DNA from: Adiantum capillus-veneris
Lineage: Eukaryota; Streptophyta; Polypodiopsida; Polypodiales; Pteridaceae
DNA: 64,000 nucleotides
Reading direction: 5' to 3'
NCBI GenBank assembly: GCA_014529385.2
Contig: CM043966.1
Location: forward strand, 95,359,087 to 95,423,086
The notes beneath the pieces were generated by a model, which had not been told where the DNA came from, did not search any database, and was given only the letters and a program-made list of their open reading frames with translations. The translations under genes were made by a program, and so were the position numbers. This document shows, in pieces, positions 33,600-45,684 of this stretch (its first letter is position 1; each line of letters starts with the position of its first letter).

Positions 33600-34156
33600 G
33601 TTTCAAAGCTACATGGATTGTCAGTGTGACAATGGCTTCTGAAACAAATGATGTACATGGTATTTAAAGTGAGCTCAAATCAAATACCTGTTACATGAAT
33701 GTTAGAGCTGTACAGATTGTCAGTTTGGCAATTGCTCTTATGGAATGTCCAAAAGTTTGATTAGTGCTATAGAAGTGAGTATTTCTTGTCAGTTTGTCAA
33801 GGATACAGTGATTGCTTCTATTGAAGAGTACATGTGTAACTGCATTCTTAAACTGTCGGTTTGGGTATGCTCGAAAGTGTTACGGGATCCAACGTGTACT
33901 ATAAGACAGTGGCAAAATGTGCAACTACCATTTTGTCATTGGAAAGTTAGTGACTCAAAGCAATGGCAGAGTGTGAAGCTACCACTATGTCATTGGGACA
34001 GGGTTCACATGCAGGCAATACATGAGTCGACGAGGTGTTGAATACACCAGGGTTGACAATGAGCATGTATGTGTCGTACATGTGTCGACAGGTGTTGAAT
34101 ACATCAATGTTGACTAGGAGCTTGTACGACATAGATGCAAACGAGGACGTTTGAGA
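33600..34156 (+). repeat. Non-coding 3' internal region of A with imperfect repeats
   Basis: Between the pol stop and the purine tract. Two units around GTGCAACTACCATTTTGTCA and GTGAAGCTACCACTATGTCA lie at 33915-34000, and two copies of GGTGTTGAATACA lie at 34033 and 34091. No ORF with support. Confidence 0.7.
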
Positions 34157-34172
34157 TTTCAAGAGGGGGGTA
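34157..34172 (+). promoter_or_regulatory. Polypurine tract of element A
   Basis: TTTCAAGAGGGGGGTA immediately before the 3' LTR. Confidence 0.85.
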
Positions 34173-35649
34173 TGTCACCAGTGTGTGACTACTATCTATC
34201 CTTTTTGTTGATTTCTTTCTTATTATCTATTTACTTTCACTTTTTGGAAACACCCCTCGAGAAATCTAACTGCCCTGCATTGCATAGCTAGTGTGGAACT
34301 GTCCAGAGGGAGTCCGGGCCTGAGGGCAAGAGAGCACTAAGGTTGGACAAGGACTATGGTTAGCCAAGTGGGGTCATTGACTAGCCAAAGTGGAATCCTT
34401 TGCTACAGAGGCTACATTTCAGTTTTGGATGTGGCCGCAGTGTACAAAGAGGGTCGGATGACCTAGAAAGATACAATGGCAGCATCTCCTAAAATTTAGG
34501 GAACTGCTATTTTGGGACCTGAAAATGTCTTCGCGTCATTACGTGCAGTTTGACATGGGGATCATTTTGTTACTCTGTGGCCAAGTCAACAGAGGCTGCA
34601 GGTGAGATATTTTTAGACCCGAGGGTCTAAAGCGGGAAAATGCACAAATGAGTGACACTTGGCACTTTGAGGCCAGTTTACTACTTATAGAGAAGGCAAA
34701 AACGTGATTTATAGTTGGGAGGCTCATTTTGCAAGTGTCTGTCACAGGTTAAGAGCTATGGAGTGCTTGCTTTCCCTCTTATGCACAGTGCGGTGCCAGG
34801 AGTGATGCCCTGCACGCTACGCACTGCCCTCTCTCTCCCCTTTGGCAGTATGTTATGCCCCTCTAGTGGGCTCTTCATTTGACCAATGTACAGTTGTGTG
34901 GGTTCATGCGCGATTGCCGAGGCAAGAGCCTCTTGCACAGGTACTAGATTAGCTAGCGGCTAATCCCCCCGCAGGTACAGGTGAATTCGGAGAGGTTTCA
35001 CGCCAGAAATCTCGTCCGATTCAAAGGGCAAGTAGCCCTACAGGTGCGGGAGCTCGAGGACTTGCTAGGGATGCGACCGGCACGCGAAACGGAGCCCGAA
35101 ACAGTGAATTACAGCCTGCTGTGTATTTTTGCAGGTTTAGGGTTTTGGCCCTAAACGGACCCTAATACCCCCAGGAGGTTCGGGGACGCAAGGGAACCGC
35201 TGTACAGGCGATCTGGCGCATTTTCAGGGCTGAAAACAGAGAATTCAGCGTGCTGCAGATTCTCGCCAGGTTTTGCAAAGTGTCCGTATGCGTCGGGAAA
35301 GTCGGTCAATGCGTGGGAATACTGACCGTGAAGGGTTCTAGTACAGTTATGCTGCCGAAATCGGGCTGGAACAGAGGAAATTCAGCCGAGTTTGTGCGGG
35401 GCAGCTTGTAGGAACCACAACGTTTATTCCCTCTTTTGAACAATAAAGAAATACCGAAAGGGGCGCCTAAGTTAGGGGCCAATCTGGTGTCTGTCCACTC
35501 ATACAGGTGCAATCTAGTAGCCTGTATCCCTCTCCCCTTGGTTGTGTCTTGAAAGTACAGGTAAAATAGACGACTAATAATGGGTGAAAGCTAAATCAAG
35601 GTTTAAAGTAAAGTCTACCGCCCTTTTTGGATTGAACAGGCCGGTTTCA
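34173..35649 (+). mobile_element. 3' LTR of complete chromovirus A
   Basis: 1477 bp, the same length as the 5' LTR and about 99.6% identical by eye. Ends TGTCACC and GGTTTCA. The target duplication CTAAG follows at 35650-35654, after which LINE2 coding resumes. Confidence 0.95.
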
Positions 35650-37630
35650 CTAAGCCGCTGAAGCAAAAACTCCTTCTAGGGCTCCTCCCCTGGAAGCAAT
35701 CCTCTGACAACAAACTTCCCAAGAAGGGCTCTGCTCTACTGTGCTGGATCTATGATGATCCCCAAACCCCCCCTGAGAACAAGGGAAAGTGATGACCTGC
35801 CAGGCCACTTTGGCCCGGGCTATCTGAGTGTCGTGCCCTGACCAAAGGAAATTCCTGATCAGCCTCTCTACCTGGCTGATTGTGGAACTCGAAAAGATCC
35901 AACAAGATGTGATGTACCACACAATAGCCAACAACACTTGGTTGGCCACTCCAACTCTGCCTGCCAGAGAAAGTCGTACGGAGCTCCAATGTAACAGCTT
36001 CCTCTTGATGAACAGGAGGTGGGGAGCAATCTGCTACTCAAGAGACAAGTCCAAACCAACCTGATAGCCCAAGTATCGAATTGCGGTCCCTGGGAGAAAT
36101 TAAAATCCATCTGAAACCGTTGCCTGACAGCCAATCAAGCATAAGAGCACTACCAACCGAGAAAGCCACTGTCTTTCTCCAGTTGATCAGTGCGCTTGAT
36201 GCACGACAAAAGGTCTTAAGAGCGTGCTCACACCTTTGAAGGTTGGCCTCCTGGCCGTCCAAGTACAAAGCTAAGTCGTTTGCAAACTAAGCATCCAGTA
36301 GCTCGTCACCCTGAATAGGGAGCGCTAAGCCACGTAGACCAACCTGCTGTGAAAGCAAAAATCTGCTCATCGCCTCAGCATAGAACAGAAAGAGGAAGGG
36401 GGCAAGAGCGTAGCCCTGGCCGACCGAACGTGTGAGCATGAAGCGATCTCCTCTACCACCTGCCAAAAGTACCTGACTGTGTGCCTGTCTGTAAAGAGTT
36501 GACACACCTTTGATCCAGGCATCTGAGAAGCCTATCCTGCGTAGAGTGCCCTCCAAAAAGTCCCAGTCAACTCTATCGGAGGCCTTCTCAAAATCGAGAA
36601 GAAGTATCACCAGATCCTCACGACGGAAACGCGTGAGGGCAGATGCCTCCCAAACGTAAAGATGTTGACAAGGATACTACGCTCCTTGACAAAACCTGTC
36701 TGTGTCCCATGTATAATGCTCTCTAGAAGTGGCTGAATCCTCAAACTCAGAGCCTTGGCAAGAATTTTGTAGGCTGAGTTGAGGATGGTGATGGGCCGTC
36801 ATTGTCGAATCTCATCCAAGGAGCCACCCTCCTTGGGAATGAGGTAAATTAGACCCTCACTCATGCTGTCAAGCATCTCTCCTGTGTGTAGGATGTACTG
36901 AAAAGCGCTGCAGAGATCTGAGCCAAGCAAGTCCGAGTACTCTAAGACTACCACGAGGAAGTGCTCTGAGGGCTGTGTGGAGCTCCTCCAGCTGAAGAGG
37001 CAGCTCAAGCCTCTGGCACATCTCCTCAGTCACAAGACAAGGCATCTGTGCCCAAACCTGCTCTCTGATTGAGGCTTTGTTGACAGCTGGTCACGGTAAA
37101 AGTCAGTAGCAACTGCACACATGTCAGTAGCAACTGCACACATGTCATCTTGCTCTAAAGCAACTGACCTGCTATGCCTCCTCAACTGGCTGACCCTGGC
37201 ATGCGTATGTCAGGGTCCCACTGTCTCAAAGAAAGCCCCTGTCACTCTGTCACCCACCTAGGGTCCACTGAGATGCCTGTCGATGGAAAGCAAACTCATG
37301 GCGCCTCTCCTCTGTGCTGGCAAGCTCCTGGCAAGCCTGCTGCAACTGCTCATCCAACCAAGCATTGTTTGGATGCTGCTCCTGCTGCCTTTGCAAGGAA
37401 GCAACGCCTCGTCGGAGACGCTGCTTCTCTCTCGCTGCAGCCAGGCAGGCCATGGACTCCTGAAGAAATAGCCGACTAAGCTGAGCAAGTCTAGAGGCCA
37501 CTCTGTCAGCAGGAGAGTCGTGCATGTCTAAGCCCTTTGTCCAAAGAGCCACCACTCGCTCTCTGAGCGCAGAGTCCATCAAAACCCTCTCAGGGAGTTT
37601 ACCCGTGAGATGCGGGAGATCAAGCATTAG
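35650..37630 (-). pseudogene. LINE2, 5' part (RT), interrupted by element A
   Basis: On the minus strand: a segment with RERVVALWTKGLDMHDSPAD and a Q/E/R-rich helix (37627-37250), further connecting sequence, then RT (36610-36287) with LLLDFEKASDRVDWDFLEGT and FLFLFYAEAMSRFLLSQQ, and the active-site region at 36275-36286 reading FAND rather than FADD, next to a stop. It continues into the C-terminal region at 35949-35650 and then across element A to 26951. A 21-bp exact tandem duplication at 37102-37143 adds to the damage. The endonuclease is missing, so the copy is 5'-truncated. Confidence 0.85.
37102..37143. repeat. 21-bp exact tandem duplication in LINE2
   Basis: GTCAGTAGCAACTGCACACA plus T, twice in a row. 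The LINE3 equivalent has one unit. Confidence 0.9.
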
Positions 37631-38614
37631 CTTGGCTTGGATGGTAGTGCAACTGCTCTTCTACACTGCTGATCATTTGGATTGCTACCTTCAGAGTTGC
37701 GTACACCCACCCTTTGCAACCTTCTAGCAGACTTATCTCCCGATGTGGGCAGTAGGCCACTCCCAGCTCATTCACATTGAGAGCCACATCGAGATGTGGT
37801 TTGGTGGCGTTGTTTGCGCGGATTTTGTTTTGGTTGACACCGGAGGATTGGAGGCAGGAGATACAGGCAAGACGTCGCAAACAGATTGGTATGGCCCTTC
37901 AATGCGCAGACTTCTTAGTCTGGCTTCCCTTCTTCATATAGGATGATTACGGTGCAGACAGCTTCGTCTGACCACACCTCTTCTCAAAGGCCCTTCACTG
38001 ATCAGATTGTTGAGTTTGGCTTTCCTCTCATCTTGGATTACCCTACCTACTAACTGGACACCATCCGGTGGTGGTCCGTGCGGTATCAGTGACTGCTGCA
38101 GCTTACGGTAGCTTCTACAGTGCAGACTCTTTAGTCTGGCTGTCCTTGTTTCGGAGGACGTTTATGATGCAGATTGCTACATCTGGCCTTCCTGGAGTGT
38201 TTCACAGCTTAGCCACCTGGCCACACTGGGTTACAGGTCCATGGATTGACATGCTTCCGGTCATTCTCATGACGGTTCCTGGGCTTTCCCATTTCCTCCT
38301 GACGGTTTGACTACAGACACCACAGATCCTATTGGGCAAGACACTTGCAGGTCTATTGGCACTTCTTTCACGACAAGGAGTTGTTTCCACACTCAATTCG
38401 GGACCTTCATGCAGTATCTTCACCCTGTATTGGTGGAGTATAGCAGTTTGCTACACTGTTCATGATGGCACTTTACCTTTGAGATCTCTCGGAGGTTGGG
38501 ACACCCCATATTGTTGCTACACTCACGGAGTATCCTTCAATGGACATGGCAGCAGACATCTTCATCATTTGCCTCACATCTTCGGCTTCATGCGGTTTGT
38601 TCAGCATCCGGTGC
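37631..38614 (+). other. 3' internal region of family E with recurrent short hairpins
   Basis: No supported coding frame. At least four hairpins of the form CAGAY-loop-RTCTG recur at 37907, 37955, 38123 and 38170, each followed by G(G/A)C and a pyrimidine-rich segment. A further stem CCACATC/GATGTGG lies at about 37783-37798. The region leads into a purine tract and the E LTR, so it is the 3' untranslated internal part of that element. Confidence 0.5.
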
Positions 38615-38624
38615 TGAGAGGGGG
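38615..38624 (+). promoter_or_regulatory. Polypurine tract, family E
   Basis: GAGAGGGGG just before TGTTAG. Confidence 0.65.
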
Positions 38625-39060
38625 TGTTAGACTCATACCACTCTGCTGCTTCACATAGGTCTAGGGCATACTTGTACGGCTAGTATGTCTCCGGGATGGC
38701 CACCCATAGTCTAGGTTGTACTTGGTCTGGCCGCCCGAGTTTAGGACCAGCCGCCCACCTTGTCCAGGTGCCCTCATATATATTTCTTTTCTTTTTGGTT
38801 CGTGGGGGATTTTTCCAGGCATTGCCCTACCTCCCCTTGGGCACCTATTTATGGGGCCAGTGGGGTACCCACTTCTGTTATCTGGTCATTGTGTATTGGG
38901 TCTTCTGCTCATGGTTGTCATGGGGGAACTGATCGCCCCTCTTCACCATATCTTGCGTTTGTGGTCTCTCTCTCTCTCTCTCTCTCTGGGCAGCGCGAGT
39001 GAGGGAAGCTCTCTCTCTCTCTGAGGGCAGCGCGAGGGAAACTCTCTCTCTCATTTCATT
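38625..39060 (+). mobile_element. 3' LTR, family E (copy 2), end uncertain
   Basis: It starts TGTTAGACTCATACCACTC and matches copy 1 for about 165 bp. CT-rich repeats (38965-39055) lie near its end. The 3' boundary was not found. The TGTTAG start and preceding purine tract suggest an LTR element, perhaps copia-like, but no pol is seen. Confidence 0.6.
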
Positions 39061-39460
39061 TTGGGGAGGCAGGTGTGCACGGCAGCAAGTGCAGGTGCGT
39101 GCGAGAGGGCTTGGGAGGCAGTAGCAGGGGCGCGATAGTAAACTGAAGCTGCAAGCTCACGCGAGAGGCGAAGGCAGGGCAACCGCTGGTGGGAGCAAGG
39201 CCAAGGCTGCGCAGCAGGTGCAGGAAGGGCATCGTGAGCTACTCGACATGACAGTTTCTCCTCGTTGTTCCTGAGTTTCAGCAGTGAGGACATCAGAAAA
39301 TTCAGAAATTCAAAATTCAGAGCAGAAAATTGAGAAATTCATAGAAACTGCGAGGGGAGGGGGGAAATTTGTATGCGAAATGTATGCTTGATACGGGAGA
39401 AAATGTATGCATAAGTTTGGAAAGTTCTGGAAACAGCTGTGTGTTTAGTGTGGCCGTCTT
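39061..39460. other. No supported gene
   Basis: GC-rich GCAGGTGCAGG-like words then AAATTCAGA repeats; probably the LTR E remainder and the LINE4 5' untranslated region. Confidence 0.4.
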
Positions 39461-40430
39461 GTGATGGAGGTCATGAGCGCAAACCCAACACTTCCCGAGA
39501 GCTCTAGTCCCTCCCCCTTGAGTGGTTTGCATGCAATGGCATCACCAACAATGAAAAAATCAACTTTTATGGTTACCAGCAAGAGGTTAGCAAACATGGA
39601 AAAGGAGATGAAGGCGTACAAGACAGAGATGGAAGAGTGGAAGATGGAGAAGGCGGTCTTTCTTCAATGAAAATCAGCGTGGCCGAGCTTCGAACTGTGG
39701 AGAAAATGGAGCATTGGGCCGAAATTAAAGACCTCAAGAATCAAGTTTCAGTTCTCAAGGGAGACCTAGCCGAGGCAAGAGCCAATGGTGGACTAGAAGA
39801 GGGAGAAATCCAACCCTCAGTGATAGAAGAACTTTAGGTAATCAAAGAGCAAATGCAAGCCATTAAGAAAGAGGAGAAACAACAGGAAGCAAAAACGTCT
39901 TCATGGACATATATGATTACCAAAACCCATAAAAAAGTGGAGGAAGCGGAGAAGTGGATTTCGGTTGCAAAGAAGGGCAAAGGCAAGGAGGTATCAATCC
40001 CCACTCCCACCATCATCAACATGACACTTGAGGAGGAACAACGAAGACGTATGAGGGCTTTGCATGTGAGGGTTACCAGCCTCAACGATCGGGACAAAAT
40101 TGATGAGGAAGTACAGGGTACTAATGGGAATGCAAAAAGCGACACACACAAGAGCATGGAGAGTTGGTAAGAAAAGTGGAGGCACGGGGGAAACATCGAG
40201 AGGAAGAGCTCTCATATTGCGCTTCCCCTCTATTGAGGAGAAGAAGGAATTCTTGAGAAGGAGGCCCACCCTCAAAAAGACTGGTATCTTTCTTGGTGAC
40301 GATCTCACCCTCTCGTAGCTTGCCCACATGTAGGAAGTCATGGCAGAGGTTAGGGCCGTAAGAGAAAAAGGGAAGACAACTTTTTATAGAGATGGAAGAG
40401 TGGTCATTATGGAGAGACGCCCTACATGAC
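39461..40430 (+). pseudogene. LINE4 ORF1: coiled-coil RNA-binding protein, broken
   Basis: N-terminal Ser/Pro segment, a long Lys/Glu coiled coil (MEKEMKAYKTEMEEWKMEKA and on to about 39990), then a fold reminiscent of L1 ORF1p (Transposase_22): RRMRALHVRVTSLNDRDKID, THTRAWRVGK, RALILRFPSIEEKKEFLRRR, TGIFLGDDLTLS, and a basic end (KGKTTFYRDGRVVIMERRPT). ORF1p coats LINE RNA. Frameshifts at about 39665 and 40110 and stops at 39835 and 40318 break it. Confidence 0.65.
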
Positions 40431-40440
40431 ACCACACTGA

Positions 40441-42051
40441 AGATGGCTACTTGGAATTGTAATGGGTCTATGAGGTTGGATGTTGGGGCCTTTGAGGACA
40501 ATTTTAGAGATAGGGACATTGTATTCTTCTCCGAGACTCACCATGCGCCTGGATAGGTGATGCCACATGTGGGGGGATATAGATGGGAGACAACACACAG
40601 GATAGTCACGAGATCTAAGCATGGGAGTAGAGGTTCAGGAGGAGTAGTAGTGCTATTTAGAGAGGAGCTCAACCACTACTACATATTGTACGGAGAGATG
40701 AGCATGCTAGATACATGTGGGTGAGGTTGAGAGCTGACACAGGTCGATTTCTATACATTGCCATATGTTAGTTCCCTCCCAGTACGTCAGTATATGCTGC
40801 ATCCAAAGGGCAGTCGCCTTTCTCTATACTGGACGATGATATATGGGAGTTTTCTAGGGATGGTGATATCATCCTCCTAGGGGACTTCAATGCCCGAACG
40901 GGCAACTCTCAGACAGTCTTCTACGACACTTCAGATGAGATGCTTAGAGAGCTGGATGTGGGGGAGTTGGGGCTTGACAGACGCTCACATGACAGAGAGC
41001 AGACGGAGTATGGGAGATACCTCACAGAGATGACGACTACACATGGATTAGCCATACTTAACGGCTTACAGCGATTTCCTGGAGCAGCCGGCTTCACATG
41101 TTTTCCACACGCACATGGGGCCAGTACAGTGGACTATGTTATGACAGAGCCGAGCTTTATCCCTTGCATTCAGGATCTCATAGTGGGAGCAAGGCCAGTG
41201 GGCATAGCGGTAGATCATGCTCTCTTGACACTATCTGTTTCATTCCAGTATAGTACAGCCCAGACATCAGGAGGCAGGTGACACACTTGCTATACATTTA
41301 CACCAAAGACTGATTCTGTTTATACAGAGGAGATCTGGGACTGTCTATGGAAAGGCACAGCTGGCACAGCTAGTACAGGCCTCTCAGTGGAGGAGTTCAC
41401 CACTTTATTGACTGAGACACTGCATGGTGCTGCATCAGTGGCATACCCACACACCCAGCCGGGCAGGAGACCACATTTTGGGAGCATGCCCCAGGATAGT
41501 TGGTATGATGAGGAGTGCAGAGAGATGAGAGTCCAGCTTCAGAGGGATCTTCTTTTTGGAGTCATGACTTACAGACAGTCTCGGATTGCTTCCTGACGCC
41601 TTGTGCGATGGAAGAAGCGAGCTTACCTGGCTCAGATGGAACGAGAATTATATGAGATGTTCTTGAGTAGGGACTCAGGAGAGGCATGGCAACTCTTTCA
41701 TGAGCACTCCCCTCCCCCAATGATTACTTCACCTTATGTGTGGGGCCAGTATGCGACATCGTTATATACGGCTCCTGGACAGGAACCCCTTCTAGACCCT
41801 AAAGAGCCATGCCCAGCTACGAGCACCTTCTTTACACTGGGATGGTACAGAGGGCCATTGACAGGATGAGGACCGGGAGGACATATGATCATGACAGTCT
41901 AGTAGCGGAGCACTTTATACATGCTAGGGATATGCTGATGGAGGTTCTTGCAGTGTTGTTCAATCGTGCCATCTGTGAGGGGTTATCTGAGACTTGGAGG
42001 TTGTCTACTATTGTGCCTATCTTCAAGGCAGGGGATCCTACAGAGCCTGGG
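40441..42051 (+). pseudogene. LINE4 ORF2: endonuclease and start of RT, broken
   Basis: Endonuclease motifs in order: MATWNCNGSMRLD (40443), FFSETHHAPG, RGSGGVVVLFREEL, YIAICYFPPST, ILLGDFNARTGN (about 40877), STVDYVM and VDHALLTLSV. A linker follows, then the RT N-terminus at 41809-42051 with SETWRLSTIVPIFKAGDPTE. APE-type endonuclease nicks the target and RT copies RNA at the nick. Stops within the endonuclease (for example TAG after HAPG) and at 41281 show decay. The frame is split at 42051 by a solo A LTR. Confidence 0.8.
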
Positions 42052-43517
42052 TGTCACCAGCGTGTGACTACTATCTATCCTTTTTGTTGATTTCTTTCTT
42101 ATTATCTATTTACTTTCACTTTTTGGAAACACCCCTCGGGAAATCTAACTGCCCTGCATTGCATAGCTAGTGTGGAATTGTCCAGAGGGAGTCCAGTCCT
42201 GAGGGCAAGAGAGCACTAAGGTTGGACAAGGACTATGGTTAGCCAAGTGGGGTCATTGATTAGCCAAAGTGGAATCCTTTGCTACACAGGCTACATTTCA
42301 GTTCTAGATGTGGCCGCAGTGTACAAAGAGGGTCGGATGACCTAGAAAGATACAATGGCAGCATCTCCTAAAATTTAGGGAACTGCTATTTTGGGACCTG
42401 AAAATGTGTTGACGTCATTACCTCCGGAATGACAAAGGGAACATTTTCTTGCTCTGCTGCAAAGTCAACTGACGCACCAGTTGAGATATTTTTAGCCGGG
42501 AATGCCCAAAGTCGGAAAATGTGCCATGTGGCACTGTGTGAGCATTCTGCTACTCCTGGCCAGAGAGGGGGCGCCTAAAATGAGAGAGGAGGCTGATTTT
42601 CAGAATTTGTCACAGGTTAAGAGCTATGGAGTGCTTGCTTTCCCTCCTATGTACAGTGCGGTGCCAGGAGTGATGCCTTGCACGCTACGCACTACCCTCT
42701 CTCTCCCCTATGGCAGTATGTTATGCCCCACTAGTGGGCTTTTCAATTGACCAATGTACAGTTGTGTGGGTTCATGCGCGATTGCCGAGGCAAGAGCCTC
42801 TTGCACAGGTACTGGATTAGCTAGCGGCTAATCCCCCGCAGGTACAGGTGAATTCGGAGAGGTTTCACGCCAGAAATCTCGTCCGATTCAAAGGGCAAGT
42901 AGCCCTACAGGTGCGGGAGCTTGAGGACTTGCTACGGATGCGACCGGCATGTGAAACGGAGCGCGAAACGGTGAATTACAGCCTGCTGTGTATTTTTGCA
43001 GGTTTGGGGTTTTGGCCCTAAACGGACCCTAATACCCCCAGGAGGTTCGGGGACGCAAGGGGACCGCTGTACAGGCGATCTGGCGTATTTTCGGGGCTGA
43101 AAACAGAGAATTCAGCGTGCTGCAGACTCTCACCAGGTCTTGCAAAGTGCCCGTATGCGTCGGGAAAGTCACTCAATGCGTGGGAATACTGACTGTGAAG
43201 GGTCCTAGCACAGTTATGCTGCCGAAATCGAGCCGGAACAGTTGAAATTCAGCCAAGTTTGTGCGGGGCAGCTTGTAGGGATCCACAACGTTTATTCCCT
43301 CTTTGGAAGAATAAAGAAATACCGAAAGGGGCGCCTAAGTTAGGGGCCAATCTGGTGTCGGTCTACTCATACAGGTGCAATCTAGCAGCCTGTATCCCTC
43401 TCCCCTTTGTTGTGTTTTGAAAGTACAGGTAAAATAGACGACTAATAATGGGTGAAAGCTAAATCAAGGTTTGAAGTAAAGTCTACCGCCCTTTTTGGAT
43501 TGAACAGGCCGGTTTCA
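42052..43517 (+). mobile_element. Solo LTR, family A, inside LINE4 RT
   Basis: 1466 bp, TGTCACCAGCGTGTGAC to GGCCGGTTTCA, clearly more diverged from the two A LTRs than those are from each other. LINE4 RT reads GDPTEPG on the left and GNY-CTIMVGHTLAQLYASI on the right, so it is a clean interruption. The flanks CTGGG and TCGGG are an imperfect 5-bp duplication. Confidence 0.9.
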
Positions 43518-45684
43518 TCGGGAACTACTGCACTATTATGGTTGGACACACATTGGCACAGTTGTATGCATCCATTCTTGAGTAGCGCTTGAGTATTTGG
43601 GCAGAGGATAAGGGGGTACGGGCAAAGGATCAGGCCGGTTTCAGGAGGGGTTTCTCCACTCTTGATCATATTTTGACACTCAGAGCCATCATCAAGGAGG
43701 GCTGGTCACATGGGAGACGGATTTATTGTAGCTTTGTGGATTTCGGCAAAGCATTTGACATGGTACCGAGAGCTCGATTGATGCGCAGACTACAGGAGAT
43801 GGGGGTGCCCATAGAGTTGATCTAGGGGATTATGGCTTTGTACAGATTAGTGATGGGACATGTACGCACTCCGAAAGGGGTATCTGATTTAGTTCACTCT
43901 ACTATTGGGGTGAAACAGGGCTGCCCATTGTCTCCTACTCTATTTGGTATGTATGTTGATGAGGTGTCTGATTACATTGACAGAGAGGGTGACAGAGGTG
44001 CCCAGCTTGTAGGGATGTGGATCCCATTGTTGTTATATGCTGATGATATTGTGTTGATATCTGACTCACTAGAGGGTATGCAACGACATTTGGATGCACT
44101 ACACAGTTTTTCAAAGAGTAGTGGATTGTTTATAAACCTTAGTAAAACCAAGGTTATGGTGTTTAACACCACACGACAGTGGATCAGGAAATCAGCACCT
44201 ACTTTCACATATGGTCAGGAGATTGTGGAGTATACAGATGCGTACACTTACCTGGGGGCAGTCTTCACTGGGCGGAGATTTCCTTTGAGAAGAGCAGGAG
44301 AGACTAGACTGACTAGAGCTTATGCGGCTTTGGGAGGACTAGAGAGGATGTGTTCCAGGTTCAGTTTCAGGATCCTAGGACAAAGCTATGGCTCTTTGAT
44401 ACTTTGGTTGCATCTACTATGCTATATGGGGTGTAGGTTTGGGGACCTTCCGTAGGCTAGGATGGTTGGAGACGTATGGAGAGGCCCTTGGTATCTATGA
44501 TCTCTCGGCTAATTAGAGCCAAGGCGTCCGTACCACATGATATCATTCGAGGGGAGCTAGCTGCCCCCCCTATGGAGATTGAGGCGCTTACCAGATTAGT
44601 CTCCTTTGTACACAGCCTATGGGATACTACCAGAGACAAATATGCCAGGATGGCCCTAGAGTCCCCCAGACAGCTAGCTCTACAGGGGGATACATCATGC
44701 TGGTATGCACATATGACATCATGGTTTCAGACACATGGCTTCACCATGGATAGGCTACCTCCTTTTCAATACTCTCTACAGGCACCCTTGATGTCTTTGA
44801 CACGGGTGGAGATTACTAGCGTCATTCGTCAGGATCTGATCTAGCTGGACACGAGGAGGACATGCATAGAGCTAGTACAGGAGTTGGGCACGAAGATAGC
44901 TTTCTATAGAGAGCCTCTTCTCCACCTCACAGGGGATGGGTTTGTGATTCGACCTAGCTATATGGACACACATCTTTATCATGGCTTGCGTTGTGCCATT
45001 GGCCAGATACGCACACCCTCACATCAGCTCGAGATTAAGACTGGCAGATTTAAAGGGATACCAGCACATAGCAGGATATACCGCTTATGTCATCTAGAGC
45101 CAGAGACAGAGTTACATTACATATGTCATTGCACATTGTACTATGAGATACGAGGCCGTTTTCATTGTCTATTTAGAGAGGGTTTTGGGCCTCTATTTAG
45201 GGTCATGAGCTATGAGGATCAGAGATGTCTTGGACTGTATCTACTTGAGTTACACAGGCACAGAGACACTTTACTGAGGAGAGCTGGAGAGAGACGGTCC
45301 CAGAGACAGATTACAGATTTCTTTACACTAGATATTGGACCCCCAGAGGAGCAGCGAGAGGAGCAGACACCATTGCAGAGCTCTGCCTGCACTCATACTA
45401 CTGCTACTGGCATTCTCATAGACCGAGCATTGGAGCTAGGGAGATCTAGACGCCCGCGATTGAGGAGAGGAGCTACACAACATCGACGGAGACTACAACA
45501 GAGATTCGAGCCATACTCTCTCGACGTCCAGAGTGCAGATGAGGATGGATCTCCACCATATCTTCCCCCCTTCTTTCATTGTACTACACATTGGATTTTG
45601 TTTCAGATCTTTTTGATTGCGGACATGGTATCAGATTCACTATGTTGTAACGGCTTGGTCTCATATGTCATTTTGGCCTTTTGA
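43518..45684 (+). pseudogene. LINE4 ORF2: RT core and C-terminal domain
   Basis: RT motifs are QAGFRRGFSTLDHILTLRAI, FVDFGKAFDMVPR, GVKQGCPLSPTLFGMYVDEV, the catalytic YADD at 44036-44047, and SKTKVMVFNTT. The C-terminal part (44476-45684) includes ESPRQLALQGDTSCWYAHMT and a Cys/His cluster near 45090-45145 (RLCHLEPETELHYICHC). Stops at 43824, 44455 and 44842 and a shift near 44390 inactivate it. Sequence style differs from LINE1-3 (YADD rather than FADD), so it is a separate lineage. No A tail is seen. Confidence 0.85.

Noticed and set aside
37743-38620. Copia pol coding in the region before LTR E
   Set aside because: No RT, integrase or RNase H motif in any frame; the hairpin-rich sequence is better described as untranslated.
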